From contig NC_081413.1 of NCBI RefSeq assembly GCF_030272615.1, forward strand, positions 604,624,709-604,688,708: a DNA stretch of 64,000 nucleotides. Reading direction: 5' to 3'. The position numbers were made by a program, and so were the translations under genes. Shown here piece by piece: positions 23,103 through 36,536 of this stretch; within the stretch, counting starts at the first letter, position 1, and each line of letters opens with the position of its first letter. Origin of the DNA: Cryptomeria japonica. Its lineage: Eukaryota > Streptophyta > Pinopsida > Cupressales > Cupressaceae. The notes under the pieces were generated by a model, which did not search any database, was not told the origin of the DNA, and was given only the letters and a program-made list of their open reading frames with translations.

Positions 23103-24904
23103 AGTATATGAATTGGTTATTTTTATTTTTCCATTGATACTTTTATAATCCTATTACATAATTTCACTATATACTCCCCCATCTTTGAGTTGCACCATCT
23201 AATAGTATCCTCCTATATTGACGGAATGATAAACTTGTTTTGTATAATATTTTAGAATTCCTCCTTAAAATATTAACTTAATACTTAAATTATCATTTTA
23301 ATAGGCTTCTAATATCATAATTTCCATGCTTCAACCCATGACAATATTCAATTCATAGTTAAAAGTATTCTAGAGGTCATATTTAATTAACACAATCAAT
23401 CTACGAGTTGGATGAACATGACTAATAGTACAAAATGTATGATAGAGGCTTGATTTCACCAATAAAAAATAATAATATGCAAATGTTTATTGTGGGTCGT
23501 TGAAACCTATTGAGTTATAAGACACCATTTGGTGTTCTATCTCATTTAGATTTTTTTCATTTATTTTTAATTGTTTCATCTAAAATTTATAATTTCCTAG
23601 CATGAATAGAAGTGTCCTCAAAAAAATCATATGAAAAATTACTATATAATTTTATAGAGCATCACCTTCTTGATTGGATTGTCAAGAAGAATGTCCAATT
23701 TAAGCAAAGAAAACGCTTCTTCAATTTGTAGTTGATCTATTCTACAAGGAATTTATAATCATCATAGAATTATATTTTATACATATTTGATGAATTATAA
23801 CCTTCTTGGGATAAATGTTCGATAATGGGTCCAATTTTTGTTCAAGAGTGTAAATGGTTTTTTTCTTTTTTTTCTTTCTAAACTAAAAAAAAAAAATCAT
23901 ACTTAGAGTAAAAATTTGAAGCACTTACACATAGAATATTAACAAAGCCTAGTAATATGAAATTTAAGATTTTGTGTCATTTTCTGTCTAGTTTTGAAAT
24001 ACATAATTTATTTCGAGTGCAAATATGGTAAAATTTAATTTTGTGTATGATATACAAATATCACCTTTTTTAAGTAATATGTTTCAAGACAAAATATGCC
24101 CATGTACAACCAACATAATTTGACATAAGTAAAATTAATTTTCTAATTACTTTTAGGAAAATATGTATAATGTAGTAAAGTATGGTTAGGATATTTTTTA
24201 ATTATTTATTTCTAAATATTTTTTAATTAAACTTTTTATCTTCCTTAATTTTTTTTTTAAAACCCCTCTTGTATGCTTAACACAATTTTAGCTTAACTAA
24301 CCATATAATAATTTATTTCATTGTGTATAGAGTGATATGTAAATTGGTGACATATAATTTATTTATATTTAAAAATTAGTAACATCAAACATATCAAGTT
24401 TGTGAAGGAATTTAATTACAAATTAATTAATAAATATAAAAACATGTCAATAATAAAAATAATTACATATTTTGAAAACTAGACATTATATTATAATGGA
24501 TTTAAATTTCATTAATTTTTTTTTAAAACAATGTTATCGAGCATATTTATAAAGTAATTTTTTATTTAGTTTGTTGTTTGTTACTTATAGGTCCAGAACT
24601 AAGAGTTGGGTTTACATGCCTTTCTAAATCTTAAAGACAAAGCTTAAAAAGGTAATGAATTTAAATTTTTATTCAAACGTGTATCCAAATTAAAATGGAT
24701 AGTTGTTCCAAAATAAGAGCATGCATTTTGAAAATAAATTAGGTACCCATTATAAGAATATAATGAGCACCAATTTATATTATATCTATTATTTATCTAT
24801 ATTTAGAAAACATACAATCAGTTCATCTCTACAACTTTCTAATCTATGGTATGGCATGGAAATAATAATTTATGCATAAGTGTCTTTTACAATCTCTTAA
24901 TTAT
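23103..24904. other. AT-rich intergenic DNA
   Basis: No gene, RNA gene or element recognised; long A/T runs and no open frame worth reporting. Confidence 0.6.
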
Positions 24905-25885
24905 TGAACATTCTAAATACTGAGAGGGGAGGGGTGAATCAATATTCCCTTGAATCTATTAAAACTTTTAAACAACTATCCACATAACATAGTTGCATAA
25001 ATAAAATGATCAATAAGAAAGATACAATACACCACATAATACAAGGACTTATATGTGGAAAAACCAAGATGGGAGAAACCATGGAAAGGATTAGCTCTCA
25101 ATATTTTCTAGCCAATTATAGTAATATAGGGTGGACCACTGCCAGATGAACTCACTATCCAAAATACAAGGAGTCACCATTGGAATATGGCTTACAATAA
25201 ATATTTTAAAATTTGATCTGTTAATATTGCATCTAACATATGCATGCTCAATAAAGTTCCATTGAGGCACATAATCACTTTCACATTTGTTGTGCATACT
25301 CACTTTCGTGCTCACTATACATAATCACTTTTGCATTCACTATAGATCGCATACAATGATCGAAAAGATCATATCTTTATCCTTAGCAAAGCAATTGAAT
25401 ATTTATCAAACTAAGTCTTCATGGAGTTGGCTTGACCAGAGTATAGGTTAGCCTAAAAAACTTTACACGCTATACCTCAACGGATCTAACCATACCAAAG
25501 AAGTTGGCCAATGCATAAAAAAGCTTCTCCATTCATCAAGAAATAGACGTGATTGCTAAATCTAATAAACCACCAATGATTTCGGACGGGACATGATCAT
25601 AAACCTTCAAACAAAACAATGCTAGTAAGAAGGGTATGCTATTATCAGACCCACAACGGTGTCACAACAAAACATTAATACTTGAAATCTTGAATATAGG
25701 CATTAGATCAAATACAGAACAAGTTCCCAAAATATTATGAAGATATCTGGTATTGCGGAGCAATGTAGACCCCAAAAAGGAATATTTTGGACCCAAGTGT
25801 GTACCAGAACTTGAGGGGATCAAAGTGGAATATACCATACTCATGTTGCCCAGTCACAAAAGAGATAAATGACAATATTCTAACA
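24905..25885 (-). repeat. Probable solo LTR of a Copia element, degenerate
   Basis: On the minus strand the stretch begins TGTTAGAATATTGTCATT (compare TGTTGGAATGTGTTGTTGTCATT at 3112) and ends with GATTCACCCCTCCCCTCTCAG near 24935, preceded by a CCATGGTTTCTCCCATCTTG block (25060-25082), matching the layout of the 3' end of the LTR at 3112-4429. No primer-binding site or polypurine tract adjoins it. The outer boundary at 24905 is approximate. Confidence 0.4.
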
Positions 25886-27480
25886 TTAACAAGCAATATT
25901 ATATTAGGTTTTTTAGAGAATCCAACCATAGGAAGGATTTTCAAGTGGAATCAATTGCAAGAGAGGAATCAAGTAAAATGGTTTTGATAGATAATTCATA
26001 TCTACTTGTAATTCAAAATATATTAAACAAAATATATTTATTTATTTTTTAAAACTTTCAAGAAGGTATCATTATAAAACTAGATTAAATATATTTTTTT
26101 ATCAAGAAGGTTTAGTAATTATGGGATAAAATAATGTCAACAAAAAAAATCATTAAACATAAAGGAATTGGAGGACGTAGAAAGGGTGAAAAATGACGAA
26201 GAGAGAGGAGAAAATATTTGAGAAATGAAGAATAGTAAAGAATTCAATTTGATGAATATTGAAGAAGAGACTTTATTCAGAAGAACAACATGAATATGAT
26301 GAATGTATATTATGTAAATTTGGAAATGGTGTATGTGAAAGAGTTCAATGATATGAAAAATATGATTATAAAAAGAAATCCAATTATTTCTTCAAACCCA
26401 CTTTTAAATGATATTAATATTAAATATTTAAATGAAGCTAGAAATAGCAATGATAAATCAATTTTACTATTAAAAAATAAAGAATACTTTTATTTCACAT
26501 AATTTTTGGAATACTTTTGTGTGTTCAACGTTTCTTAAATTGGGTTTTGTGTCACTTTAGTTTAGTTCCAAATATAATATTATTAAATAGTTTTTTCTCC
26601 TAGTTTAGATCATTTAATTTCCATTTTTGACTTATTCAATTGGGCCAGTAGATTTTCAAGTACATATTTTTTCAAAACACGGTATTCTCTTCTCTTATAT
26701 CTTTAGATGATTAAAAAATATTAAATGTTTAAAAGGAAAAATAAATACCTCTAAGTTTTACACCTCTTTTTAGATTATGTGTGTTTACATATTTTTTGAA
26801 ATTTAATAGAATTTTTTTATCATATTATGTTTGAAAAGCTTGATAAAATTAGGTTTATCTTTCATTTCATGAAAAGAAGAGTTCAATAAGTCAGTTTGCA
26901 ATAGAGTGTTTGAATATGGCCTTAGATGATCTAATTTATGAGGTAGTTTTTTATTAAATGGGCCATATTTTCATATATTTTTTAAAACTTTTGGTATCAT
27001 GAGCATCCAACAAAGAAAAAATTGCAAGAAGGTAATGTGACATCCTACATAATCATAATGATATCATTAATAAAATTATATATTAATAACAATTACATTC
27101 CATTTGGAATAGGGATTGTGGCCCATTTTGAGGGTAATTGTCCTTTTAAAGGCCATCCATAATCTAATTTTTAGCCCAAGTAGCTCTAACCAACCTAAAC
27201 AATAGTTGTTTCTAGACCAGCCAAGATTGTTCTATCTAATATCTAATAAGTATATTACACTACTCCTTAATCACCTCTACCACTAGGATTAATCTAGTTT
27301 TTCACTACTATGACCATCCCACAAGTGGGTTACACTTATCTACTATACCTTGTCATTTTCTTATGACCATTGTTGGTAGGAAAGTTGAATAGTGCAGAAT
27401 AAGTTGAGAACCTACCACATTCTACTGCAAAAAGATCAGAAAGCCTAATATTTAAACAAATTCATCTAATGTAGGGTTAG
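25886..27480. other. AT-rich intergenic DNA
   Basis: No gene recognised. A TGTGACATCC near 27039 resembles a Gypsy LTR start, but no partner, polypurine tract or primer site supports it. A 70-codon plus frame at 26290-26502 is AT-driven. Confidence 0.5.
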
Positions 27481-27514
27481 AATAGACTATTCATGTCTTA
27501 TCTCCTCTCTCTCT

Positions 27515-27735
27515 ACATATATACATATACATATACATATATGTGTGTATATATATGTATATATGTGTATATATGTGTATATATGTATATACATACACAC
27601 ACATATATACATATAAATATACATATATATGTGTGTATGTATGTATGTATGTATGTATGTATGTATGTATGTATGTATGTATGTATGTATGTATGTATGT
27701 ATGTATGTATACACATATACATATACATATACTAC
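27515..27735. repeat. (GTAT)n/(ATAC)n microsatellite
   Basis: TA/CA/TG-rich block with a pure GTAT run at about 27636-27706. Open frames of alternating His/Ile/Tyr or Met/Tyr/Val on both strands are artefacts. Confidence 0.95.
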
Positions 27736-27739
27736 CTTA

Positions 27740-29175
27740 GGCTTCTTGACCAACTTCATGCTGCCAGATAGAGAATTTCTCTGAGCGATAGCATGAAGAA
27801 CTCTAGCCTGCTCATTAAGTCTACGGAGACCCTCATTGGTATTATCCATGGCTGCCTTACTCACTACCACCACAACACTCAAACTCTACATAAGTTTTTC
27901 ATAATCATCTTCCCGGGCCTTAATGTGCTATTCATGATCCTTCTTGAGGTCCTTTAAACCATTAGTCAGGGACCTCATATTAGCAAGAATATTGTTCAAG
28001 TCCCTACTAGGTGGATTAGCCTTCTCCTTAAGAATATTGATCTCCTAAAAGATCCAAGAGAAAATGACATTTTTTTAATCCTATAAATTCCTCAGATTGA
28101 TATTAGAAATTGAGTTCTCAAGGACCAAGGAACCCATCTCCTTAGGGGTAGGCCCACCAGCCTTAGTAGGCGCAAAAGATTTAACACCCTAAACCTCCAT
28201 AGGCCTATCCAAGTCAATCTATGAAGCCTTCATTTGCTTAGTGATAATGACCACTGGGGGCCCAAATATTTTGGATTTACCCTTAGCACTTGACATAAAA
28301 ACCTTGGTCACCCTTTTTCCCTTCACATCAATACTGGTGTCCACCAAATGAGGAAGATATTTAGGGTTGTCATCATCATTAGATAAAATAATACCTTTTC
28401 CAGGGTTTTTAGGAATAGATGACAATGGGCCCCGTTTCTCAAAAATATGGAAGATCTCATCCCCATCAAAATCCACTTCCTCATAAGAAGAGGTGTCCCC
28501 ATAATGAAGACGAATTTTCTTCTAAAATTCAAAACTAGTTTTAGCCCTAGGGTTCCTCTCAACATGCAGAGCTTTTGCATGCCCGATAATCAACAAGATT
28601 AACCACTCATGGAGAACAGGGGAGGAAGCCCTTTTTTCATGAGATCTAATGCTATGATTTAAAGATGAGGACAAATAAAAGGGTAAATAAATGCACATGT
28701 TATGATGGAAATGATTCAGAATGAAAAAATTATAGCTGAATAAGTTATAGAATTTACCGTCAAGGGTGAGGAATTACATGATGACCTCCGTAATCACTTG
28801 TCATGGCTTAGGGAGAGAAGTTATATCCCAACTCCCATCAGTATTCTTCCTCACTTTCTCACTCTTTTTTGAAAGGAAAAAAAGTATCCATATCGTCAGT
28901 AGCACATTCTTATCTCTATAGAATTTGGTTCTCTCAATCAAGGTATTGGAAACCTTAGCCACAAGCTCCTTGTTAACCTTAAGATCGATTCCATAGACAC
29001 TAATCACACCATCCTTCCACCCTTGAACAAATGCCTCAGTGAGAAGGGCATTTGTACCATGTAGAGTCTCGATATAGCCAGTCGAGCCTCTCATTGAGAG
29101 CTCATCCCAAACAACAGCCTTACTTCACCGTTTTTCATAAACCTTGGGTTCCAGATGGTTACTATCTCCCCCCAT
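27740..29175 (-). pseudogene. Unassigned ORF of about 480 codons with coiled-coil end (retroelement-like)
   Basis: One minus-strand frame, start ATG 29175 (MGGDSNHLEPKVYEKR), stays readable to the microsatellite at 27735 with only scattered stops (for example at about 29127, 28800, 28220 and 27890). Segments: ALLTEAFVQGWKDGVISVYG and DLKVNKELVAKVSNTLIERT (N-terminal third); KALHVERNPRAKTSFEF and EVDFDGDEIFHIFEKRGPLS (middle); a basic KVFMSSAKGKSKIFGPP; and a coiled-coil-like C-terminus (LRRLNEQARVLHAIAQRN). It resembles the capsid-like ORFs that plant retroelements carry, but I cannot name the family. It lies just downstream of a LINE in the same orientation. A related end is suspected at 34340-34640. 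Confidence 0.5.
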
Positions 29176-29329
29176 CCTACAAAAACCCCCAATCGTAGTA
29201 GGCTACAACATAACCAAGTTCAAGCTAAACAAAATGATAAGGATTAAAATAGCTCCCAGAAAGTTTGTCTTTCCCCTCATAGATGATGCCCTACCCAAGA
29301 CACCTAGAAGCTTGTTATTCTCCATCATT

Positions 29330-31090
29330 TCCAAGAACCCCTTACACTTCGCACATATTAGAATCATTTCTGATAAGTATGTGGAGATCTACTGGGATCT
29401 GGTCATAATTGTTCTAGGCTTTTATACTTGGTAAACCAACCCTGATGTTGGCTAAATTGTCTACTACCTTATTACCTTTATGGTACACATGTGAAATTTA
29501 AAATTCATTAAAGCCCTAAGGAGCATAACATAATCTTCGATAATATATTTGATCGACCAGCTAGGGGGCGAGGAACTCTTTAAACAATTAATAATTTTTA
29601 TGGAGTCACATTCCAACCAAACCCTTCTCAATCCTTTCTCTTTAGCCAATTTGATCCTGACATAGGCTACAAAAGCCTAAAAAAAGTGGTATGTCTAGGT
29701 ACCCAAATGGAGGGCCACCACCAAGGCCAACCTGCCATTGTTATTACGTAACACTTCCCCACATCTTGTAAGTCCAAGATTCCCCTTCACCACCCCATTC
29801 GTATTGATTTTAACCCATCCCAAGGGGAGGATGACACCACTTAATACCCTCTTTGGGGATTTTCAAATTAACAAATGTATTGGAGATAACCCAATTAAGT
29901 TTCCATCTATAAGCAATTTCTAGATCAACCTTCGAGGGAGAGAAGGAACCATCAGCTTTAACATAATCACAGATAACCTCAAAGTTTTCTTTGATGGCTA
30001 GATGAATTTTATTAGAAACAACAGTAGCACAACAGGCTTTATCCCTGAAGATTCAATTATTCTCTTCTTTCTAAAGGCCCCACATAATATGATGCATCAT
30101 GAGGTTCCAAATGCAGGAAAGAGATTTGTTAGCAGAGGGAGAATCTCATTGAGTCCGACACTCCATAAAATAACTGGGGAAAATTGAATCTAAAGACCAC
30201 AAATTCCAAAAGAAGGCCCAAACCTCCCGAGAAAAGGCACAACTAAACAAGATATGAAAAGCATCCTCTACATCATTCAAGCACAGATAATAATGGTTAG
30301 GAATAGCCATACCTCTTTTACAAAGATTATCAATGGTCTGGACTTTTGAATTAGCAGCCAAAAGAAGATGTTGATTTTTGGAATGATCTTGTGATTCCAA
30401 ACTGGCCCCCATAAAGGTTTGGATAAAAGAGCTCTGGTTTGCAACCTAAACACTGAAGAAACAAATAAACTACCATTTGAAGACTGAGACCAGGTTAAGT
30501 GATCCTCTAGCCTAGATAGAGGAATATGCACAAACCTCGGCCAATCTTAAAGAATCCATACAGAAGAATCCACCACAATCAGGTCTACCCACTTATGGTT
30601 GTGAATGTAATCCACCACCCATCTGCTAAATTGTCTGGTATAAGCCTCTCAAAAATGACTGATCATAGGATCATCTGCTAGAAGAGCATCACCATACTAC
30701 CAATCATCCCCCCAAAAAAATTTCCTTCCATTTCCCAAAGACCAATGAAGACCTTGAGAGAGAAAACACTTGGTACCTGAGATGAACTTCCAAAGGATAG
30801 AGAAAGTGGTCATAGGTCTCTCATCAACTAACATATCTCAAGTATGCGGGTACCCATTTAAATATTTACCATGTATGACTCTGGTCCAATCATTATCTTC
30901 TTTCTAACTCCTCCAAAGTTGTTTCATTAGAAGAGATAAATTAAACTCCTTCATCTTTTGAATATTCATACCTCCCATATTCTTAAGTAAACAAAATTGG
31001 TCCCACGAGACTAGATTTAGCCTCTTCTTACTTATGTTCTTGACCATAGAAAATTCCTTTGAATCCGCTCAAGCCTAACTAGGAACCTTT
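29330..31090 (-). pseudogene. LINE ORF2 C-terminal part: RT end, zf-RVT, RNase H
   Basis: Minus-strand L1-type pol relic. From about 31010 it reads NQFCLLKNMGGMNIQKMKEF (RT end), DNDWTRVIHGKYLNGYPHT (about 30895), then TWSQSSNGSLFVSSVFRL and IIPKINIFFWLLIQKSRPL (zf-RVT, about 30500-30320) and CLNDVEDAFHILFSCAFSREVW. The RNase H follows from about 29830 (GWVKINTNGVVKGN; the usual first Asp is Asn) and ends with LRRVWLECDSIKIINCLK and a VDNLAN-like motif near 29450. Several stops and shifts. Endonuclease and catalytic RT box are absent. Confidence 0.75.
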
Positions 31091-33029
31091 TTGGGATTCT
31101 AAAAGGGTGTATAAGCCATATGTTTTTCTATAGGTTTTTCCATATTTTATAGACTCAAAATATTTATCTATAGAAAAAAAACCACTTAGGTTTACTATCC
31201 TTGGATGGATTCATTCCTTCTTGCAGTCAAGTTTTCTCATTGCAATTTGCATCTAAAAGCATTTAATTATACTGAAAGATGACTCTATCTTATTTTTTAT
31301 TTTATATGTTGTTGATAAATTTCTCATAATAAGTTATTACTCATCCTTTGTTGTAATGAGAATAACTATATTTAGGGTACTCATAGTTTAATTGATTACA
31401 CAACAAGAATTGGTATTGACTTGGTGGGGTGTATAGGTTTAAATTTGGCAAGTGATTCTTAGAATATCAAGTTATTATTTGAATTTCTTTAGGTTCTCTT
31501 TATTTATCATGCAAGAAGTGGCTTTTTATTATTCTATTTTCTATTATTCTTGATTATTAGGGGTTACTAATGCCACCATTAAAGCCATTTAGCTTCCAAA
31601 AATTCTAACAAAATTTTGGTATCTATCTCATATGACAACGATTCATATTTTGTTGCAACCAAAGTTCCATATAGATTTTATAAAATCTAGTTTATTGTTA
31701 ATGGACCATGTATATAAAGGTTCACATATAGTACATTCATTAGCTTATTTATAGATAGGTCATTAATCTTTAATATTGTGAATATTATGATTATATTATT
31801 GTTATGTTTACCAAACCCATCACAAAAAATAATTTTATCTATTTATGAGCATTTTAAGGGCTATGGGAGTCTACTCCTTTTGTGGGGGCTACTTATTCTT
31901 TCATTTCTCATTCTAATATAGGGGTTATTTTACCTCTCTATTTTGGTGGGATTCTATCTCTCTTCTTTTGGCGGTTGCTTTCTTTAAGGGGATTTATTTT
32001 TACATGGGTAAATCAGCAAGCCTCATTTTTAGAGACCTATCTTTTCACCCACCTAATTTGTGCATAAAAGGGGTGTAAGTATAGGGTTTTTTCTTTCTTT
32101 AATTTGATATTATTTATTTTCTCACATATTTAATTTATCTTTCTAATTTATAACAATTGAAATAATAAGGCTAGATGACATGCTTTAATGAGTTTAATTG
32201 CTACCCATGTTTTGTAGTTGGAGATACTTTTATCATTGGTTAGTCTTCCTTCCCTTCTCTCCTATGTATATCTACTCCTACATCTTTTTATTCATTTATT
32301 CTATTATGAGATCTCATAATTCTATTTTATTTTCATATGCACTTGTGTTACTCTTGTGGGAACTAATTCAATTATAGTCTTTTTATTTTGCTTCATTTAT
32401 GAAATAATTTCTTGCACTAGCTTTTGAGTAGCTATAATATATTTGTAAACCTAAAAACACTTAACATTCCCTTTAACTCATTAGCAAAATAACTTCATAA
32501 TTATCACAACTCTATAATTCTTAATCTTTCTACAACATATCTTCAAGTATTTCTTTCCCTGCCTGTGACAATATCCCAAATTTCATATATGAAACCTTCG
32601 CACTCACTTCTACCTATAAATAGAATATTTTGGATTTAGATATTTGACATACTTTTAAATTAATCCTTTGTATCCCATATATTAAAATATTTATATATAT
32701 AAATTGAAACAAATAATAAGGGCCTAATAATGTAGTAAATTCTCTTATTATGTCAATTATTATTATTATTTTTATAGATAAACTACTGGTAAGTGCCATT
32801 CCCCATTCATGATAGGAAATATTCAAATTACAGTAAGTATAAAACTGAAAGGGAAATAGAGTTTTTATACCAATTATCAAGCATACTTATTCTTATCTAA
32901 AGGCTTTAACAACTTTATGATTATAAGTTTATACATTTAATAAAACAAAAAACCCTTTTCTTTGTTGTTAGATAATACCTACTATACTAGGAAATATACG
33001 GTTCTAACATATTTGATCATATGTTAATA
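31091..33029. other. AT-rich intergenic DNA
   Basis: No gene or element recognised. Only short AT-driven open frames (31882-32067 plus, 32614-32880 minus). Confidence 0.6.
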
Positions 33030-34640
33030 TATTACTTAGTGAAAGAGAAACCAAAAATTCTCTCATTCATCTAACCTTCATCTTCAAGGTCCATCTTGGA
33101 CTAGTCTACAAAGCTCTCTCTATCCACCTCATCTTCATGAATCTGGTGCTCCAGGCCTTCCTAGCGAATGTAGGTTGAAATCTAGTTAGGGGATATGTTC
33201 TCCATTGTGTTTGTCCAATTCAGTAAGAAATTCAGACTCCTTATTACCACCTCTTTATTATCCTCATATTCATCCTCGTCATCCAATAATATTATAGGGA
33301 GTTTTGGAATTTCTTCATTCTATTTTTCAAATTCTTTGGGTAGAGGGATCAAAAAAATATTGTAAATTTTGAGAAGATCATCCATACTACCCAATACCTA
33401 ATTATTGAACATCATCTCAATTATTAATAACACTTACATATAATATGCCACAAAAATCATAAAAAATTCATAGCTTTCATGTACCCCTCCCATAAAATTT
33501 TACATTTCAAAAGTTACATTTCACATTGTACCCATTCTTTACAGTACCCATGCCTCACCGACTATGGAAATTTCTACAAGTAAAATTAATCTTGAAGGCT
33601 CAAAATATAGTGCTTCAAAGGATGGAACCAAATGGTGAATAAAATTTTATAGACTTTAGATGTCGGAGAAAATATGACTTGGTAATGTATATAGAACTCT
33701 TCCCTAATAATAATAATGGACTTTTGACATTTATATTCCTTTTAAAATTTTCCTTCTTTGTGTTGCCTAATTACGGTATTGATTTCATCAAAATTTACTT
33801 CAAAAAGTTCCTTGAGTCATCATGCCCCATGTTGTCAATGGATGAACTGTCTCTACATAATTTCCAATTAATGTCTTTCTTGTTTGATGTGGACCAAATA
33901 ATACAATCAATTTCTATAGTGAGTGAAGGCTTATAAGTATGTATGATAATTAATAAGCATGATAAGCACTTCTTTGTGACTTTTGTTTAGCATTATTTAA
34001 GAACTTCATTGCATCTCACTAAATATCATGAATCCCTTGAACGATAGCCTGACTAATGCTTTTTATAAATGTATACCTTTTAATAATTCAAATATTCTTA
34101 TTAGGTTAAACAGGGAGAGACCCAAACCATTACATGACCACTAAAGTGAAGAAACTAGGGGTCTCATGAGGAGTGAGAGCCCCAAACTAGGAAGCCAACT
34201 GAGAGAAAGAACAAACCCTAGCTCACACCCAGAACCAAGCACCACAAAACTAGAAGTCTAGACTAGACAAAAGAACAAAAAAAAAACAATGACACCCTCA
34301 TCGAAGGCACAAACCAATGGCCAACGTAGTGGCGGCCTTTACTCAATTTCCCAATCTTGACTAATTGCTTTCACTTTGTCAAAGAAGAACCTCTTGTTTT
34401 AACCTTTACCTAAAGAAATAACAAGGGAAACTGGTGTAGCTTTGGCGCTTGACATTGGCCGCTCCATTTCAGTAGTAGGGGATGAATCCAAGTGGTGTTT
34501 CTTTTTAGTCTTCCTTCTATTAATTTCGTCCTGAATGGCCTGGAGAACCACAAAGTTCTTTGATATTTCGTTATTCTATGCTATCATATCTTCCATCTTC
34601 CTTTTGAGGGCCACCTAGTTGTCCTGCAGAACCTCAATTG
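33030..34640 (-). pseudogene. Degenerate acidic/coiled-coil reading frames, LINE-like 3' end
   Basis: Minus-strand pieces: VALKRKMEDMI, VVLQAIQDEINRRKTKKKHH and HLDSSPTTEMERPM (34620-34440), a coiled coil with basic tail like the end of the ORF at 27740-29175; then noncoding DNA reaching TTTAACCTAATAAGAATATT near 34085-34110, which resembles a LINE 3' end. A second acidic stretch (ILLDDEDEYEDNKEVVIRSL, about 33290-33230) lies further on. Heavily broken; family unknown. Confidence 0.35.
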
Positions 34641-36047
34641 CCTCATCATGTCCCTTCTATCAACCTATTGGTCTATCTTTTCATAGAACCCTTTCAATTC
34701 CTCTTCCCACCCTTTCAATTTACTAATTCAAATGTTGGTAGTTGTCATGTTTCTAGTTTCATCATCAATATCTTTAGAGTAAAAATTGCACATACACAAA
34801 AAAATTTGTTGGATTTCTTCTACTTCCATTTCCAACTACTCTCAGATAAAATTCTCCGTGAAACATATTCTTTCTTAACTTATTCTACCATTCACTTTGT
34901 CTATAATTATCTATTGTAATTCTAAAAAGATTTGATGAATAGTTTATGGATTTCAAACTCTATACTATGCAAATACTAATTATAATAAAATCCAAGATAT
35001 TTATATTTCTTCTTATAATACATAAAATACATGCAAATTAAAAATATAAAGCCTAAAATAATTTACAATCTATTAAACAAAATTTAACATGGTTGGGCTG
35101 CCCAAAGAAAATTATTGAACTAGATTTGAAATGTAACTTTCTTTAAATTCTATTATGTCAACCATTAGGTTCCACATTACAATGCATATGGCCAATTATA
35201 TTCAAAACTTCTACAAAGAAGTGAAAAACATTTTGAATGATTCCTCACTGCACCGAATTCGTGCGTTTCAATTAAATTTATTTTGCTAACCCACCGCAAG
35301 GCTGTTGAGTGTTTGATTTTTCGTATTATTTATTGGTCTTTTACTTTCACATTCACTTTCAAAAGAATAAAACTTTATAATAAACTATTAACATGCTTTT
35401 CAAACAAGATATTGGCTTTAATTTCTTCCTCCCTTGTAGGAAAATGTCAAAGAGAGTATCTGCATTTCAAACTTCATGGAATTAAAAATATGTGAGGTAA
35501 TTATATCTGAATAAAATGCAAATAATGTTTGTCAAACATTAAATTTTAAGCAAGAGACAACTTTGTGAATCCAGTAATTTTTAAATATTGTGAATCAACT
35601 ACCCAGCTAGAAAAGCACTATCACCATTTGAGCAGTTAATCCACAGCTAAGAAAGCACTACCCCCATTTGCTATTGGTGGATAAACATGAGCAGTTGAGT
35701 TCAGGATTGAATCTCCGGAAGAAAACACTTATAAATTCTGTTGCCGACAATTGAAAAAATACAAATGGCTGCTGATTTCACGTGGATTAAAAAATAGTAT
35801 AATGATCCTTACCTAATGTCTCTGGTCCACATATAAGTGGTGATGTAATCGCCATCACACTTAAAATAGTCTAAATTATTGCCTTATGTCCTTCACCCAT
35901 GTGATTTGTACAAGTTTAAATGTCTGTAAGATAAGACATGAAGGGAGAACATGGTTTCAGAGCTGGATGCAGTAACACAATCCAAGCCATATTTATATAT
36001 AAGAGTTCTAACACAGTAAACAAATTTCTTTTGATTGATTTGCACAG
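34641..36047. other. Upstream region of the laccase pseudogene
   Basis: No laccase exon 1 (signal peptide) could be found in this stretch. A TATA-like TTATAAAT sits at 35729-35736 with an ATG at 35766, but that frame (MAADFTWIKK) closes after ten codons and has no signal peptide. The last bases are a good intron acceptor, TTTGCACAG ending at 36047. Confidence 0.5.
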
Positions 36048-36199
36048 ATTCGACCGACAAATATTACTCGGCTGTGTGAGAATTATACCATAGTCACAGT
36101 GAATGGACAGCTTCCCGGTCCAACTCTGTATGCTCGAAATGGCGACACACTTAATATTACAGTTATTAATAGAGCTCAGCACAATGCTACAATCCACTG
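36048..36199 (+). pseudogene. Laccase exon 2, 152 bp
   Basis: Encodes IRPTNITRLCENY, then TVNGQLPGPTLYARNGDTLN and ends HNATIHW. Acceptor CACAG at 36047, donor GTAAAT at 36200. The 152-bp length is the usual laccase exon 2 length. Confidence 0.95.
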
Positions 36200-36291
36200 G
36201 TAAATATAACTCTTTTATTTTAGGAATGTGATTGTAGACAGTCAATTCCATTGATGATTCAAGATCCATTAACAATAATTTGATTTTTCAG

Positions 36292-36536
36292 GCATGGAAT
36301 CAGACAGATTCGTACAGCATGGTCTGATGGACCTGGGTACATTACACAATGCCCTATCCAACAAGGGGGGAAATTTACGTACACATTCACCATTATTGAT
36401 CAGGAAGGAACGTTGTGGTGGCATGCCCATGTGTCATGGCTCCGTGCAACAGTTCATGGAGCAATGGTCATCCTTCCAAAGAAGGGTAGCTCATACCCGT
36501 TTACCCACCCACATGCCGAGAATCCTCTAGTACTCG
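36292..36536 (+). pseudogene. Laccase exon 3, 245 bp
   Basis: Encodes [39 protein letters not shown] and [14 protein letters not shown]. Intact frame. Acceptor TTTTTCAG, donor GTAAGG. Confidence 0.95.

Noticed and set aside
27039-27060. TGTGACATCC as the start of a Gypsy LTR
   Set aside because: No partner LTR, polypurine tract, primer-binding site or TSD found.
27487-27771. Long open frames on both strands with Tyr-Ile-His repeats
   Set aside because: Microsatellite artefact; only the minus-strand continuation beyond 27740 is protein-like.
35766-35798. ATG after a TATA-like box as laccase exon 1
   Set aside because: The frame closes after ten codons and encodes no signal peptide or laccase N-terminus.
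35916-36275. 119-codon minus-strand ORF
   Set aside because: It is the antisense of laccase exon 2 and its introns; the plus strand has the copper-oxidase motif and splice sites.
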